From NCBI RefSeq assembly GCF_035784015.1, contig NZ_JALKOW010000001.1: a DNA stretch of 64,000 bases; one strand, given 5' to 3'. The stretch is from Comamonas sp009360615 (GTDB lineage Bacteria > Pseudomonadota > Gammaproteobacteria > Burkholderiales > Burkholderiaceae_C). Below, in pieces: positions 1 through 9,096 of this stretch; position 1 is the stretch's first letter; each line of letters begins with the position of its first letter. The position numbers and the translations under genes are program-made. The notes below the pieces were generated by a model, which was not told the origin of the DNA, ran no database searches, and saw only the letters and a list, made by a program, of their open reading frames with translations.

Positions 1-13
1 GATTTGCATAAGA

Positions 14-130
14 CGTCCGGCTCTTTGCAGTGCCGGACGATTCAAAGCGATGTGGAGTTACGCATCGCTAGGAACACAAATTTGCTTCACGCCAAAAATC
101 TCAGTTTTTTGTAGCAATGAAGTGAAGCAA
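14..130. other. Cluster of three stem-loops downstream of nrdB
   Basis: Three inverted repeats lie one after another past the 3' end of nrdB. They are an 8-bp stem (14-21 with 32-39), a 6-bp stem (47-52 with 63-68) and a 9-bp stem (82-90 with 122-130). None has a classical run of six or more T directly after the stem in the nrdB direction. They may help end or protect the nrdAB transcript, but this is inference from position and symmetry only. No gene is seen in 1-163. Confidence 0.4.
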
Positions 131-163
131 GTCATGACTCGCATTGTGCCTGCTTAGAAGCAA

Positions 164-1255
164 TTAATCCCAAGAAAGTGCGCCTCCGGTCTGATACTCG
201 ATCACACGTGTCTCAAAGAAGTTACGTTCTTTCTTCAAATCGATCATTTCGCTCATCCACGGGAAGGGATTTTCTTCACCGGGGAACAGTTCTTCCAGGC
301 CGATCTGCGTGGCGCGACGGTTGGCGATGTAACGCAGATAGCCCTTGAACATGGACGCATTCATGCCCAGCACGCCGCGCGGCATGGTGTCTTCGGCGTA
401 GCGATATTCGAGCTCCACGGCCTTCTGAAACAGCTCCGTGATTTCCTGCTTGAACTCGGCCGTCCACAGGTGGGGATTCTCGAGCTTGAGCTGGTTGATC
501 AGATCGATGCCGAAGTTGCAGTGCATGGACTCGTCGCGCAGGATGTACTGGTACTGCTCGGCGGCGCCCGTCATCTTGTTCTGGCGGCCCAGGGCCAGGA
601 TCTGCGTGAAGCCCACGTAGAAGAACAGGCCTTCCATCAGGCAGGCAAAAACGATCAGCGACTTCAGCAGGGTCTGGTCGGTTTCGGGCGTGCCGGTGTG
701 GAAGTTGGGGTCCATGATCGCTTCGATGAAGGGGATCAGGAACTCGTCCTTGTCGCGGATGGATTGAACTTCGTTGTAGGCGTTGAAGATTTCCGATTCA
801 TCCAGGCCCAGCGATTCCACGATGTACTGGTAGGCATGGGTGTGGATGGCTTCCTCGAAAGCCTGGCGCAGCAGGAACTGGCGGCACTCGGGTGCCGTGA
901 TGTGGCGGTAGGTGCCCAGCACGATGTTGTTGGCGGCCAGCGAGTCGGCCGTCACAAAGAAGCCCAGGTTGCGCTTGACGATGCGGCGCTCGTCCTCGGT
1001 CAGGCCGTTGGGATCCTTCCACAGCGCGATGTCGCGCGTCATGTTCACTTCCTGCGGCATCCAGTGGTTGGCGCAGGTGGCCAGATATTTTTCCCAGGCC
1101 CACTTGTACTTGAAGGGAACCAGCTGGTTCACGTCGGTCTTGGCGTTGATGATGCGCTTGTCGGCGGCATTCACGCGCTTGTGGGTGCTGGTGGACGCCC
1201 CGGCTTCTGCGCTGGTGGCGGAAGGTGCAAAGGTGTCGTCGTCAAAGCTCAGCAT
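164..1255 (-). CDS. nrdB: Class Ia ribonucleotide reductase, beta subunit
   Basis: NrdB (363 aa) is the diiron-tyrosyl radical subunit that works with NrdA to reduce ribonucleoside diphosphates to dNDPs in the cytosol. The ferritin-like fold shows in helix motifs with iron ligands, such as the EEAIHTHAY and DESMHCNFG segments. An in-frame start 45 nt further upstream exists. The start at 1255 is preferred because an AAGGA Shine-Dalgarno sits 6 nt before it and the protein then begins MLSFDDD. It lies 225 nt downstream of nrdA on the same strand and is probably co-transcribed from the NrdR-controlled promoter. The spacer between the two genes contains a strong hairpin. Confidence 0.95.
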   Translation of the reverse strand: MLSFDDDTFAPSATSAEAGASTSTHKRVNAADKRIINAKTDVNQLVPFKYKWAWEKYLATCANHWMPQEVNMTRDIALWKDPNGLTEDERRIVKRNLGFFVTADSLAANNIVLGTYRHITAPECRQFLLRQAFEEAIHTHAYQYIVESLGLDESEIFNAYNEVQSIRDKDEFLIPFIEAIMDPNFHTGTPETDQTLLKSLIVFACLMEGLFFYVGFTQILALGRQNKMTGAAEQYQYILRDESMHCNFGIDLINQLKLENPHLWTAEFKQEITELFQKAVELEYRYAEDTMPRGVLGMNASMFKGYLRYIANRRATQIGLEELFPGEENPFPWMSEMIDLKKERNFFETRVIEYQTGGALSWD

Positions 1256-1375
1256 ATCAATTCCTTGAAGGGAAAAAGCTGGGTGCAGAGCAATCGACAT
1301 CCAGCCTTCTGATTTATCTATTTAGCAGGCACCACTAAAAACTGGTGCACTCCAAACCAAAGACACCGGGCAAGA

Positions 1376-1432
1376 GCCGTCTCGCAGCGAAGGTGTCGTC
1401 CCCCTCCCGATGCAACGCATCGAGAGAGGGGG
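1376..1432. repeat. Intergenic repeat copy and hairpin between nrdA and nrdB
   Basis: This stretch holds a strong stem-loop: CCCCTC (1401-1406) and CGATGC (1408-1413) pair with GCATCG (1417-1422) and GAGGGG (1426-1431) around a 3-nt loop. Its left part, read on the minus strand, matches the plus-strand sequence at about 11786-11818: both carry GGGGGACGACA followed 3 nt later by TCGCTGCG. It therefore looks like one member of a dispersed intergenic repeat. It could modulate the nrdA/nrdB expression ratio, but nothing proves this. Confidence 0.5.
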
Positions 1433-1480
1433 AAGGCGCAGGGGGCCGCCTGGGCCAAGCGCCTCGGGGGAGCCAGTCAA

Positions 1481-4390
1481 TTACTGGCAGGCCTCGCAGC
1501 CCGGGTCGTCGATGGCGCAGAACTTGATGTCCGTGGCCGGAGCCTGGGCACGGGCAGCGGCGGCTGCCGCTTCCAGTGCGCTGACCGCAGGCTTGGCCGC
1601 AGGGGCTGCCGAAGCGGCAGGAGCGCCGGAGGACACGGCGTTCAGCACGCGGCTTTGCACGGTGGACTTCTCGATATTGGTCGCGCTGGTGGTGCGCAGG
1701 TAGTAGGTGGTCTTCAGACCGCGCAGCCAGGCCAGCATGTAGGTGTCGTGCAGCTTCTTGCCCGATGCACCGGCCATGTAGATGTTCAGGCTCTGGGCCT
1801 GGTCGATCCACTTCTGGCGGCGCGAGGCGGCTTCCACCAGCCATTCGGGCGAGACTTCGAACGCGGTGGCGTAGAGGTTCTTGATCTCTTGCGGCACGCG
1901 ATCGATGGAGCGCAGCGAGCCGTCGAAATGCTTGAGATCCATGACCATCACGTCGTCCCACAGGCCCAGGCGCTTGAGGTCGCGCACCAGGTACTGGTTG
2001 ATGACGGTGAACTCGCCCGACAGATTGGACTTCACGGACAGGTTGCCGAACGAAGGCTCGATCGAGGCATCCACACCCACGATGTTGGAGATGGTGGCGG
2101 TGGGGGCAATGGCCACGCAGTTGGAGTTGCGCATGCCGTCCTTGGCGATCTTGGCGCGCAGGGCGTCCCAGTCCAGCTTGGCCGAACGATCCACTTCCAC
2201 ATAGCCGCCGCGGGCCTTTTCCAGCAGCTTCAGGGTGTCGGGGGGCAGGATGCCCTGATCCCACAGCGAGCCCTTGAAGGTGGAGTAGGTGCCGCGTTCC
2301 TTGGACAGTTCGGTCGAAGCCCAGTAAGCGTAATAGCAGATGGCTTCCATGGCCTCGTCCGCGAACTCGACGGCACCCTGGCTGGCGTAGGCGGTGCGCA
2401 TTTCATACAGCGCATCCTGGAAACCCATCAGGCCCATGCCCACGGGGCGGTGGCGCAGGTTGGAGTCCTTGGCCTTTTGGACCGCGTAGTAGTTGATGTC
2501 GATCACGTTGTCCAGCATGCGCATGGCCGTGTTCACGGTCTTGCGCAGCTTGTCGTGGTCGATCTTGCCGTCCTTGATGTGCTGGACCAGGTTCACCGAG
2601 CCCAGGTTGCAGACAGCGGTTTCGGTGTCGCTGGTGTTGAGCGTGATCTCGGTGCACAGATTGGACGAGTGCACCACGCCCACGTGCTGCTGGGGCGAGC
2701 GGATATTGCAGGGATCCTTGAAGGTGATCCAGGGATGGCCGGTCTCGAAGAGCATCGAGAGCATCTTGCGCCACAGATCGACGGCAGGCACGCGCTTGAA
2801 CAGCTTCAGCTCGCCGCTGTCGACCTTGGCTTCATAGGCGGTGTAGGCCTTCTCGAAGGCTTCGCCGTACAGGTCGTGCAGGTCGGGAGCGTCGGCGGGC
2901 GAGAACAGGGTCCACTGGCCTTTTTCCATCACGCGCTTCATGAACAGGTCGGGAATCCAGTTCGCCGTGTTCATGTCGTGGGTGCGGCGGCGGTCGTCGC
3001 CGGTGTTCTTGCGCAGCTCCAGGAATTCTTCGATGTCCAGGTGCCAGGATTCCAGATAGGTGCAGACCGCGCCCTTGCGCTTGCCGCCCTGATTCACGGC
3101 GACGGCCGTGTCGTTGACCACCTTGAGGAAGGGAACCACGCCCTGCGATTCGCCGTTGGTGCCCTTGATGCGCGAGCCCAGGGCGCGCACGCGGGTCCAG
3201 TCATTGCCCAGGCCGCCGGCAAACTTGGACAGCAGCGCGTTTTCCTTGATGGATTCGTAGATGCCGTCCAGGTCGTCCGGCACGGTGGTCAGATAGCACG
3301 ACGACAACTGCGAGCGCAGCGTGCCGCTGTTGAACAGCGTGGGGGTGGACGACATGAAGTCGAAGGACGACAGCAGTTCGTAGAACTCGATGGCACGGGC
3401 ATTGCGGTCGGGCTCGTTCAGTGCCAGACCCATGGCCACGCGCATGAAGAAGGACTGGGGCAGCTCGATGCGGGTCTTGCGCACGTGCAGGAAGTAGCGG
3501 TCGTAGAGGGTCTGCAGACCCAGGTAGTCGAACTGCTCGTCGCGCTCGGCCTTCAGGGCCTTGGCCAGACGGGGCAGGTCGTAGTTCAGCAGCTCGGGGT
3601 TGAGCAGCTCGTTGTCCACGCCTTTTTGCACAAAGCCGGGGAAGTAGTCGGCATAGGCGGCCTGCATTTCTGCGGGCTGCACGTCGCGGCCCATGACTTC
3701 GCGCACGATGGTGTGCAGCAGCAGGCGGGCAGTGACGTAGGTGTAGTCGGGATCTTTTTCTATCAGCGTGCGGGCGGCCAGGATGGATGCCTTGTAGACC
3801 TCGGCCAGAGGCACGCCGTCGTAGAGGTTGCGCAGGGTCTCGGCCACGATGGGGGCGGACTGAATGTCGGCGTTCAGATTGCGGCAGGAAGCGACGATCA
3901 GGGCTTCCAGGCGCTCCTGGTCCAGTGGCACGCGCTGGCCGTTGTCGGTCACGTGCAGCACGGGCTTGACGGCGGCGGCGGCCGCCACTTCGGCAGCCTT
4001 CTTCTGCTCGGCACGTTCCTGGTTGCGGCGCTCGCGGTACAGCACATAGGCGCGGGCCACGTCCTGGTGACCGGCGCGCATCAGGCCCAGCTCGACCTGG
4101 TCCTGCACATCTTCGATATGGAAGGTACCGCCATCGGGACGCGAACGGACCAGGGCGCGTACCACGCCTTCGGTGAGTTCGTTGACGGTGTCGCGCACGC
4201 TGGCGGAAGCCGCGCCCTGTGCGCCGCGCACGGCCAGGAAAGCCTTGGTCAGGGCCACGGCAATCTTCTGGGGTGCGAAAGCCACCACATCGCCGCTGCG
4301 GCGGATGATCTGGTAGCTGTCATTGGGGGAGGAAGAATTGGCTGCACCGGCGGGTGCGGCAGAAGGCAGTGAGTTCAACGCTTCTTGCAT
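1481..4390 (-). CDS. nrdA: Class Ia ribonucleotide reductase, alpha subunit
   Basis: NrdA (969 aa) is the catalytic and allosteric subunit of aerobic ribonucleotide reductase. The N-terminal third appears to carry two ATP-cone domains (about residues 25-115 and 144-230), longer than the single cone of E. coli NrdA and like the pseudomonad type. The catalytic 10-stranded barrel shows NLCTE, the downstream CNLGSVNL and the SSCYL cysteine. The C-terminus ends in a CEAC pair, the redox-shuttle cysteines reduced by thioredoxin or glutaredoxin. The start at 4390 is chosen over one 36 nt upstream because AGAGGAA directly precedes it. Two NrdR boxes lie about 125-170 nt upstream. Confidence 0.96.
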   Translation of the reverse strand: MQEALNSLPSAAPAGAANSSSPNDSYQIIRRSGDVVAFAPQKIAVALTKAFLAVRGAQGAASASVRDTVNELTEGVVRALVRSRPDGGTFHIEDVQDQVELGLMRAGHQDVARAYVLYRERRNQERAEQKKAAEVAAAAAVKPVLHVTDNGQRVPLDQERLEALIVASCRNLNADIQSAPIVAETLRNLYDGVPLAEVYKASILAARTLIEKDPDYTYVTARLLLHTIVREVMGRDVQPAEMQAAYADYFPGFVQKGVDNELLNPELLNYDLPRLAKALKAERDEQFDYLGLQTLYDRYFLHVRKTRIELPQSFFMRVAMGLALNEPDRNARAIEFYELLSSFDFMSSTPTLFNSGTLRSQLSSCYLTTVPDDLDGIYESIKENALLSKFAGGLGNDWTRVRALGSRIKGTNGESQGVVPFLKVVNDTAVAVNQGGKRKGAVCTYLESWHLDIEEFLELRKNTGDDRRRTHDMNTANWIPDLFMKRVMEKGQWTLFSPADAPDLHDLYGEAFEKAYTAYEAKVDSGELKLFKRVPAVDLWRKMLSMLFETGHPWITFKDPCNIRSPQQHVGVVHSSNLCTEITLNTSDTETAVCNLGSVNLVQHIKDGKIDHDKLRKTVNTAMRMLDNVIDINYYAVQKAKDSNLRHRPVGMGLMGFQDALYEMRTAYASQGAVEFADEAMEAICYYAYWASTELSKERGTYSTFKGSLWDQGILPPDTLKLLEKARGGYVEVDRSAKLDWDALRAKIAKDGMRNSNCVAIAPTATISNIVGVDASIEPSFGNLSVKSNLSGEFTVINQYLVRDLKRLGLWDDVMVMDLKHFDGSLRSIDRVPQEIKNLYATAFEVSPEWLVEAASRRQKWIDQAQSLNIYMAGASGKKLHDTYMLAWLRGLKTTYYLRTTSATNIEKSTVQSRVLNAVSSGAPAASAAPAAKPAVSALEAAAAAARAQAPATDIKFCAIDDPGCEACQ

Positions 4391-4513
4391 AAGTTCCTCT
4401 GAGTCAGTATGTGGATAGGCAGGCAAAGGCCTGCACTGGGGGGCAGGCCATCAAAAACACGATTCGGCGCCTTGGTCTACACATGGTTTGCACAGGGTGT
4501 GCACAACTTGTAA

Positions 4514-4560
4514 ACACTAGATATGGGGTCTGAGGCGTCCTGAAACACTACCGGTAGTGT
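4514..4560 (-). promoter_or_regulatory. Tandem NrdR boxes upstream of nrdA
   Basis: Two 16-bp elements fit the NrdR box pattern ACAC-N8-GTGT. The one at 4514-4529 is degenerate (ACACTAG...GGGGT) and the one at 4545-4560 is a perfect palindrome (ACACTACCGGTAGTGT). Their starts are 31 bp apart, which is three helical turns and the spacing typical of NrdR operator pairs. NrdR is the zinc-finger/ATP-cone repressor of nrd operons. The location upstream of nrdA makes repression of nrdAB by NrdR the obvious reading. Confidence 0.8.
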
Positions 4561-4895
4561 ATCGCGCTTAAATCTGGCTAACCTGATGAAACTACTGAAT
4601 CTGACATTTCAAGCACCGCTTGACAGCGGTGGAAATGACTTCATCCCGCATGAATAAAGGCCCGTGGCTCGGTTGCATCCGGCCGGAGGTCGGCCTGGAA
4701 ATATGTAAAAAATTTGCGTGTTTGATGCAGGCGACAGTTGTTGCGCGCGCGCCATTGACATGCGGCGTCGAAATGCGGAAACGATGGGTGACGCTGGCTT
4801 GCAAGAGGAGGAGCGCCTTGCGCTTGTCATCAGTCAAGTTCGGCCTGAATCGACTTTGATTCAAGGGCTGAAGGGCCGGCGGTGCAATCCGGGAA
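4561..4895. other. Non-coding interval between ampD and nrdA
   Basis: No convincing gene is seen here. Short open frames on both strands lack family resemblance and run into ampD. The nrdA promoter presumably lies near the NrdR boxes just below this interval. No clear terminator for ampD was recognised. Confidence 0.5.
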
Positions 4896-5528
4896 TCAGG
4901 CAGTGCGTGAAGCGCGAGGCGGAAACTCCCAGGACCGGGTGCTGTCCGCGCTGCCCAGCAGCCGCTGCAACCGCTGCCAGTCAAAGCCCGGGCCGGGGTC
5001 CTGCTTGCGCCCCGGGGCGATGTGCTCGTGCCCCGCGATGTAGTGCACCGGGTATTGTGCGGCGATGGCGGTGCACAGCTGCCGCAGGGCTTGGTACTGG
5101 GGGGCTTCGAAGCTCAGGCCTTCCAGTCCTTCGAGTTCGATGCCTATGGAGTCGTCATTGCAGCGATCACGCCCGCGCCACTGGCTCATGCCGGCATGCC
5201 AGGCTCGGTCGTCGCAGCTGACGAACTGCCAGATCTCGCCCTGGCGTGTGACAAAGAAATGGGACGAGACTTCGAGGCCGCGGATACCCTGGTAATACGG
5301 ATGGGCGTCCCAGTCCAGCTGATTGGTGAACAGTTGCTGCACCGCGCCTGTGCCGTACTGGCCCGGAGGCAGGCTGATGGAATGGATGACGACGAGGTCG
5401 ATCTGGGCCTCCACGGGGCGGGGGCCGAAATTGGGCGAGGCCAGGTGACGTGCCGCGCCATACCAGCCGGCTTGCCACGGCTGCTGTGGCGGCAGGGCCT
5501 GGGCGTGGGGTGCTGCGGGGTCAGGCAT
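4896..5528 (-). CDS. ampD: 1,6-anhydro-N-acetylmuramyl-L-alanine amidase AmpD
   Basis: AmpD (210 aa) is a cytosolic zinc amidase that removes the stem peptide from 1,6-anhydroMurNAc during peptidoglycan recycling, and so sets the level of AmpC-inducing muropeptides. The zinc ligands fit the family: His49 in VVIHSIS, His167 in AGHEH and Asp177 in APGRKQDPGPGF, with the catalytic-side Glu131 in GIELEG. There is no signal peptide, as expected of AmpD rather than the periplasmic AmiD. Its start overlaps the end of pilR by 8 nt, so it is translated from the pilS-pilR transcript or coupled to it. Confidence 0.93.
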   Translation of the reverse strand: MPDPAAPHAQALPPQQPWQAGWYGAARHLASPNFGPRPVEAQIDLVVIHSISLPPGQYGTGAVQQLFTNQLDWDAHPYYQGIRGLEVSSHFFVTRQGEIWQFVSCDDRAWHAGMSQWRGRDRCNDDSIGIELEGLEGLSFEAPQYQALRQLCTAIAAQYPVHYIAGHEHIAPGRKQDPGPGFDWQRLQRLLGSADSTRSWEFPPRASRTA

Positions 5529-7035
5529 TGTCGCTCTGGTGTTTGCAACCTTCGGCTGGCAGGTCTATGCCGAGCCGGTCGATGCGATAGCGGATCTGGC
5601 GCAGGCTGATGCCCAGTCTGGCTGCCGTGGCGGTGCGATTGAAGCCGTTGTCCTGCAGCGCTCTGACCAAAATGCTGCGCTCCTGCTCGTCGAGCCAGCC
5701 TTGCAGATCCTCGGGCAGCGTGGCCGGACTGCCTGCATGTGGCGTCAGCGGCGCCGGCACGCCGGTGGCCGATGTCCCGCTGCCGGATGCCGGGTCCGCC
5801 GGTGCACTGCCGCCGTCGGCCGGAGGGCCGGATTCGGGCAGGCGCAGCGGGCCTCCATCGCCCAGTGCAATGGCCCGGTGCAGCACGTTCTCCAGCTCTC
5901 GCACGTTGCCGGGCAGCGGCAGCCGGGCGATCTGGTCGAGGCCGATGTCGTCCAGCTCCGGAGTGGGCAGGCCGGACTCGCGGGCCAGCTTCTGCAGCAA
6001 AGCCTGGCAGAGCTGGCCCAGGTCTTCGCGGCGCTCGCGCAGTGCGGGCAGCTCGATTTCGATGACGTTGAGGCGATAGAACAAGTCCTGGCGGAAATGG
6101 CCGCGCTGCACCTGCGCGCTCAGGTCGCGATGGGTGGCGCTGAGGATGCGCACATCGACGGCTTCCTCCTGGGTGCTGCCCAGCGGGCGTATCTTGCGCT
6201 CCTGGATGGCGCGCAGCAGCTTGGCCTGCATGGCCAGGGGCAGGTCGCCGATCTCATCGAGAAACAGGGTGCCTCCCTGCGCGGCCTGAAAGTAGCCGGG
6301 CCTGTCCTGCGTGGCTCCGGTGTAGGAGCCCTTGCGGGCCCCGAAGAACTCGGCCTCAAGCAGGTTTTCCGGGATGGCACCGCAGTTGACGGCGATCATG
6401 GGGCCATCGGCACGCTGGCTGCAGGCATGCAGGGCACGAGCCACCAGCTCCTTGCCCGTGCCCGATTCACCATGGATCAGTACGGGAGCCATGCCCTTGG
6501 CGACCTTGGCGATGCGCTGCTTGACGCGTTGCATGGCCTGCGAGTCTCCCACCAGCGCATCCAGGGCGCCCGGCGGGGTTGCCGCCCGGGCATCCTGGGT
6601 CGGTGCGCTGCCTCCGGCCGGCAGGGTGCCCGGCTTGGGCACGGCGCCAATGCCTTGCACGGCCGAGGCCACGACCTGGCGGAACTGGCGCAGGTCCACG
6701 GGCTTGGTCAGATAGTCAAAGGCGCCGGCGCGCAGGGCTTCCACGGCGTTCTCGGCAGAGCCATAGGCCGTCATGACGATGCAGCGTTCGCTGCGCGACT
6801 GATCCCGCAGCTGCAGCAACAGCTCCATGCCGATCCCGTCGGGCAGGCGCATATCGGTGATCACGACATCGAAACTGCGCTCCTGCAGCTGGGCTGCGCC
6901 CTCCTGCACCGAGCCTGCGGTTTCCACGCGGTAGCCTTCCCGCAGCAAAGTCAGCTCGTAGAGCGTGCGCAGATCGGGCTCGTCATCGACCACGAGAATG
7001 CTGGCTGCTGCGGATGAGTGAGGCGAAGATATCAC
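5521..7035 (-). CDS. pilR: Sigma-54 dependent response regulator, PilR type
   Basis: This 504-aa NtrC-family activator has a receiver domain (phospho-acceptor Asp61, acidic pair at 17-18, DYLTKP switch lysine), a central AAA+ domain with Walker A GESGTGKE, and a Fis-type helix-turn-helix at the C-terminus. The sigma-54 contact loop reads GSYTGA instead of the usual GAFTGA, a conservative Phe-to-Tyr change. It follows the membrane kinase gene by 5 nt, matching the pilS-pilR pair that drives type IV pilin transcription. No pilin gene is in the window, so the target is inferred from family and gene order. Confidence 0.85.
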   Translation of the reverse strand: MISSPHSSAAASILVVDDEPDLRTLYELTLLREGYRVETAGSVQEGAAQLQERSFDVVITDMRLPDGIGMELLLQLRDQSRSERCIVMTAYGSAENAVEALRAGAFDYLTKPVDLRQFRQVVASAVQGIGAVPKPGTLPAGGSAPTQDARAATPPGALDALVGDSQAMQRVKQRIAKVAKGMAPVLIHGESGTGKELVARALHACSQRADGPMIAVNCGAIPENLLEAEFFGARKGSYTGATQDRPGYFQAAQGGTLFLDEIGDLPLAMQAKLLRAIQERKIRPLGSTQEEAVDVRILSATHRDLSAQVQRGHFRQDLFYRLNVIEIELPALRERREDLGQLCQALLQKLARESGLPTPELDDIGLDQIARLPLPGNVRELENVLHRAIALGDGGPLRLPESGPPADGGSAPADPASGSGTSATGVPAPLTPHAGSPATLPEDLQGWLDEQERSILVRALQDNGFNRTATAARLGISLRQIRYRIDRLGIDLPAEGCKHQSDNA

Positions 7036-7040
7036 TGGGC

Positions 7041-8846
7041 TTACACCATGATCGAGTCAAACAGGGTGTGGCTTGCGAGGGAGGAGGGGCCGCTGCGCAG
7101 AGTCACGATGAAGGCATTGCCGTCCGCATCGCCTTGCGGCGTGGCGAGGCTCAGGCGCTGGTAGCTGATGGTGGCGTCGTAGCGCTGGCAGAGCTCGCGG
7201 CAGATATAGAGTCCGAGGCCGCTGGATCGGCTCTGGGAGGAAAAGAAGGGCTCGAACAGATGACGCTCGACGCTGGACTCCAGCGGCGCGCCATCGCTCC
7301 AGACCATGAACCAGCAGATGTCGTCCTGCGGCGCAAGGCCTTGAATCTGTCCATGCAAGGATCCATGGCCGCTGATCAGTTGCAGGCCCGCCTCGCTGCC
7401 GGCGTGGCTGCGGTGGCGCTGGGCATTGTCCAGCAAGTTGATCAGCACGCGGCGCAGATGCTCCTCGTCAAACAGGATATGCCGGGCGGTTGCATTGAGC
7501 CGAAGCAGCATCTGGCGGGATGGCGTGGACTGGGTGCGCCATTCATGACTGATCTGGGACAGCAGGTTGTCCAGCGGCAGCGACTGGCCCTGGTGGGGTT
7601 GTGCGCCCTGTTGCACGCGCGCCAGGTTGAGGATCTCTTCGGCGATGCGCGCGAGACGGTCGGCGTTCTGGCCGACGATGCGGCACAGCTGCTGCGGGCC
7701 GGGCTGGCTGACCAGGTCTTCGGCCAGCAGTGCATTGGCCTGGGTGATGGCGGCCAGCGGGTTGCGTATTTCGTGTGCCACGGCCGCCGACATGCGTCCC
7801 ATGGAAGCCAGCTTTTCGGTACGCAGCTGTGCTTCCATTTCGCGCAGGTCGTGCAGAAACATGACGCAAAGCGAGTGGCTGGCCTGCGTTTGCGGGCCCT
7901 CATCCAGATAGGGGGCCGACACTTCGGTGATGCGGGTGCGCACATGGATGCCCGTGGCGCCCTGCCGCTCATGGGCCTGCAGGTGAATCGTGGCGGACAG
8001 CGGCCTGGCATGGGCGAAGCTGGCCTGTGTCGCCTGCGCCAGCGGCTCCCACCAGCTGTGGGCCTGCAGGGAAAAAAGCTGGGGATGATCGATGGGCAGA
8101 CCCAGCAGTTGCAGCGCAGCCGGATTGGCCTGCAGCACCTGCAGGCTGGAGTCGACCACCAGCACACCGTCGGAGAAGTGGTTGATCACCAGGCTGTTGA
8201 CCTGCTCCTGGGTCTGGGTGCGCAACCGGTTGAACAGGGCCTGGGAGCGCTCGCGCCTCACGCGTCTGGCCAGCTCGTGCGTGAGGTAGGCCACGCAGAA
8301 ATAGCCGGCACAGGAAAAAGCCGCCTGGTAATAGGACTGGGCACCGTCGTTGAGGCCGCCGTGGTATCGCCAGAAGGTGTAGGCCAGCGTCAGCAGCGTG
8401 ATGCTGGCCGTGGTGCCAAAGGCCAGCATGAGGCCGCCCAGCGCCGAGGAGATCAGGACGGGAATCGCCAGCAGCGCGGTGTAGTTGAGCGAGCCGACCT
8501 GAAAGATCTGCAGCAGAAAGATGGCCGCAATGTCGACGCCGATCACAGGCAGCCATTGCAGGGCTGCGCGAGGTGCCGGCAAATGGCGTCCGGCCGCCAG
8601 GCGCAGCACCACGGTCAGCGCCAGATAGGTCAGGCAGATCAGCCAGGCCAGGGGCGAGCTGATGTTCTGCAGCTGCAAATTCAGCGTCTGAAGCAGGATG
8701 AGGGCCAGCGCCAGCAGCACGCGGCCGCTGAGGAAGGCCTGCCACAGGCGCACGAACGGTGCGTTGAGGCTGGCGTCCGCACGGCGGCTGATGGCCGCAT
8801 CCAGCGGGATGGCGGTGTGCTGCCAGGGCGAGGCGGAGTGCTCCAT
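7041..8846 (-). CDS. pilS: Membrane sensor histidine kinase, PilS type
   Basis: The protein (601 aa) has an N-terminal membrane domain of about six helices (roughly residues 40-195), a PAS-like segment near 215-260, a HisKA box with the phospho-acceptor His358 in VAHEIRNPLAAI, and a C-terminal HATPase domain with GLGLYICRELC. This is the PilS arrangement, in which the polytopic membrane part senses pilin or envelope state and phosphorylates PilR. It lies 5 nt upstream of pilR and 4 nt downstream of the small gene before it, so the whole run is probably one operon. Confidence 0.85.
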   Translation of the reverse strand: MEHSASPWQHTAIPLDAAISRRADASLNAPFVRLWQAFLSGRVLLALALILLQTLNLQLQNISSPLAWLICLTYLALTVVLRLAAGRHLPAPRAALQWLPVIGVDIAAIFLLQIFQVGSLNYTALLAIPVLISSALGGLMLAFGTTASITLLTLAYTFWRYHGGLNDGAQSYYQAAFSCAGYFCVAYLTHELARRVRRERSQALFNRLRTQTQEQVNSLVINHFSDGVLVVDSSLQVLQANPAALQLLGLPIDHPQLFSLQAHSWWEPLAQATQASFAHARPLSATIHLQAHERQGATGIHVRTRITEVSAPYLDEGPQTQASHSLCVMFLHDLREMEAQLRTEKLASMGRMSAAVAHEIRNPLAAITQANALLAEDLVSQPGPQQLCRIVGQNADRLARIAEEILNLARVQQGAQPHQGQSLPLDNLLSQISHEWRTQSTPSRQMLLRLNATARHILFDEEHLRRVLINLLDNAQRHRSHAGSEAGLQLISGHGSLHGQIQGLAPQDDICWFMVWSDGAPLESSVERHLFEPFFSSQSRSSGLGLYICRELCQRYDATISYQRLSLATPQGDADGNAFIVTLRSGPSSLASHTLFDSIMV

Positions 8847-8850
8847 GCGA

Positions 8851-9096
8851 TCAGCTGCGGCCGCTGTCTTGACGGCCCAGGCGGCGGTGTTCCGCGCTGC
8901 AAAAGCTCTGGCCCGAAGTGTCGGTCACGGCATCGGCCTGCGGCAGATGAAGTCCGCAGTGCGCACAGGCCACCATCGTCTGCGCGGTCTTGAGCGCCGA
9001 GGCCGGGGGGCTGTGCGGCACCGCTTCGGCACGGCGCTTGCTGCGCCAGATGCCGACTGCCACGATCACGACCAGAAGGACGAGCAAAAACTTCAT
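8851..9096 (-). CDS. PP0621-like small membrane-anchored CxxC protein
   Basis: This 81-aa protein has one N-terminal transmembrane helix (residues 2-17) followed by a short tail with CAHCG near residue 44 and FCSAEHR near residue 66, a likely small zinc-binding knuckle. It resembles the conserved PP0621 family found next to pilS and cytochrome assembly genes. The function is unknown. Its ATG overlaps the stop of the preceding CcsA-like gene by 4 nt (ATGA), which indicates coupled translation. It may be a small adaptor at the membrane, but no activity can be inferred. Confidence 0.75.
   Translation of the reverse strand: MKFLLVLLVVIVAVGIWRSKRRAEAVPHSPPASALKTAQTMVACAHCGLHLPQADAVTDTSGQSFCSAEHRRLGRQDSGRS

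Noticed and set aside
1655..4372. 905-codon open frame on the plus strand across nrdA
   Set aside because: It is the antisense shadow of nrdA. The translation is Gly/His/Val-rich without family motifs, as expected from GC-rich codons read backwards.
4592..4984. 130-codon frame between nrdA and ampD
   Set aside because: It overlaps the 3' end of ampD in another frame and has no ribosome site or family resemblance.
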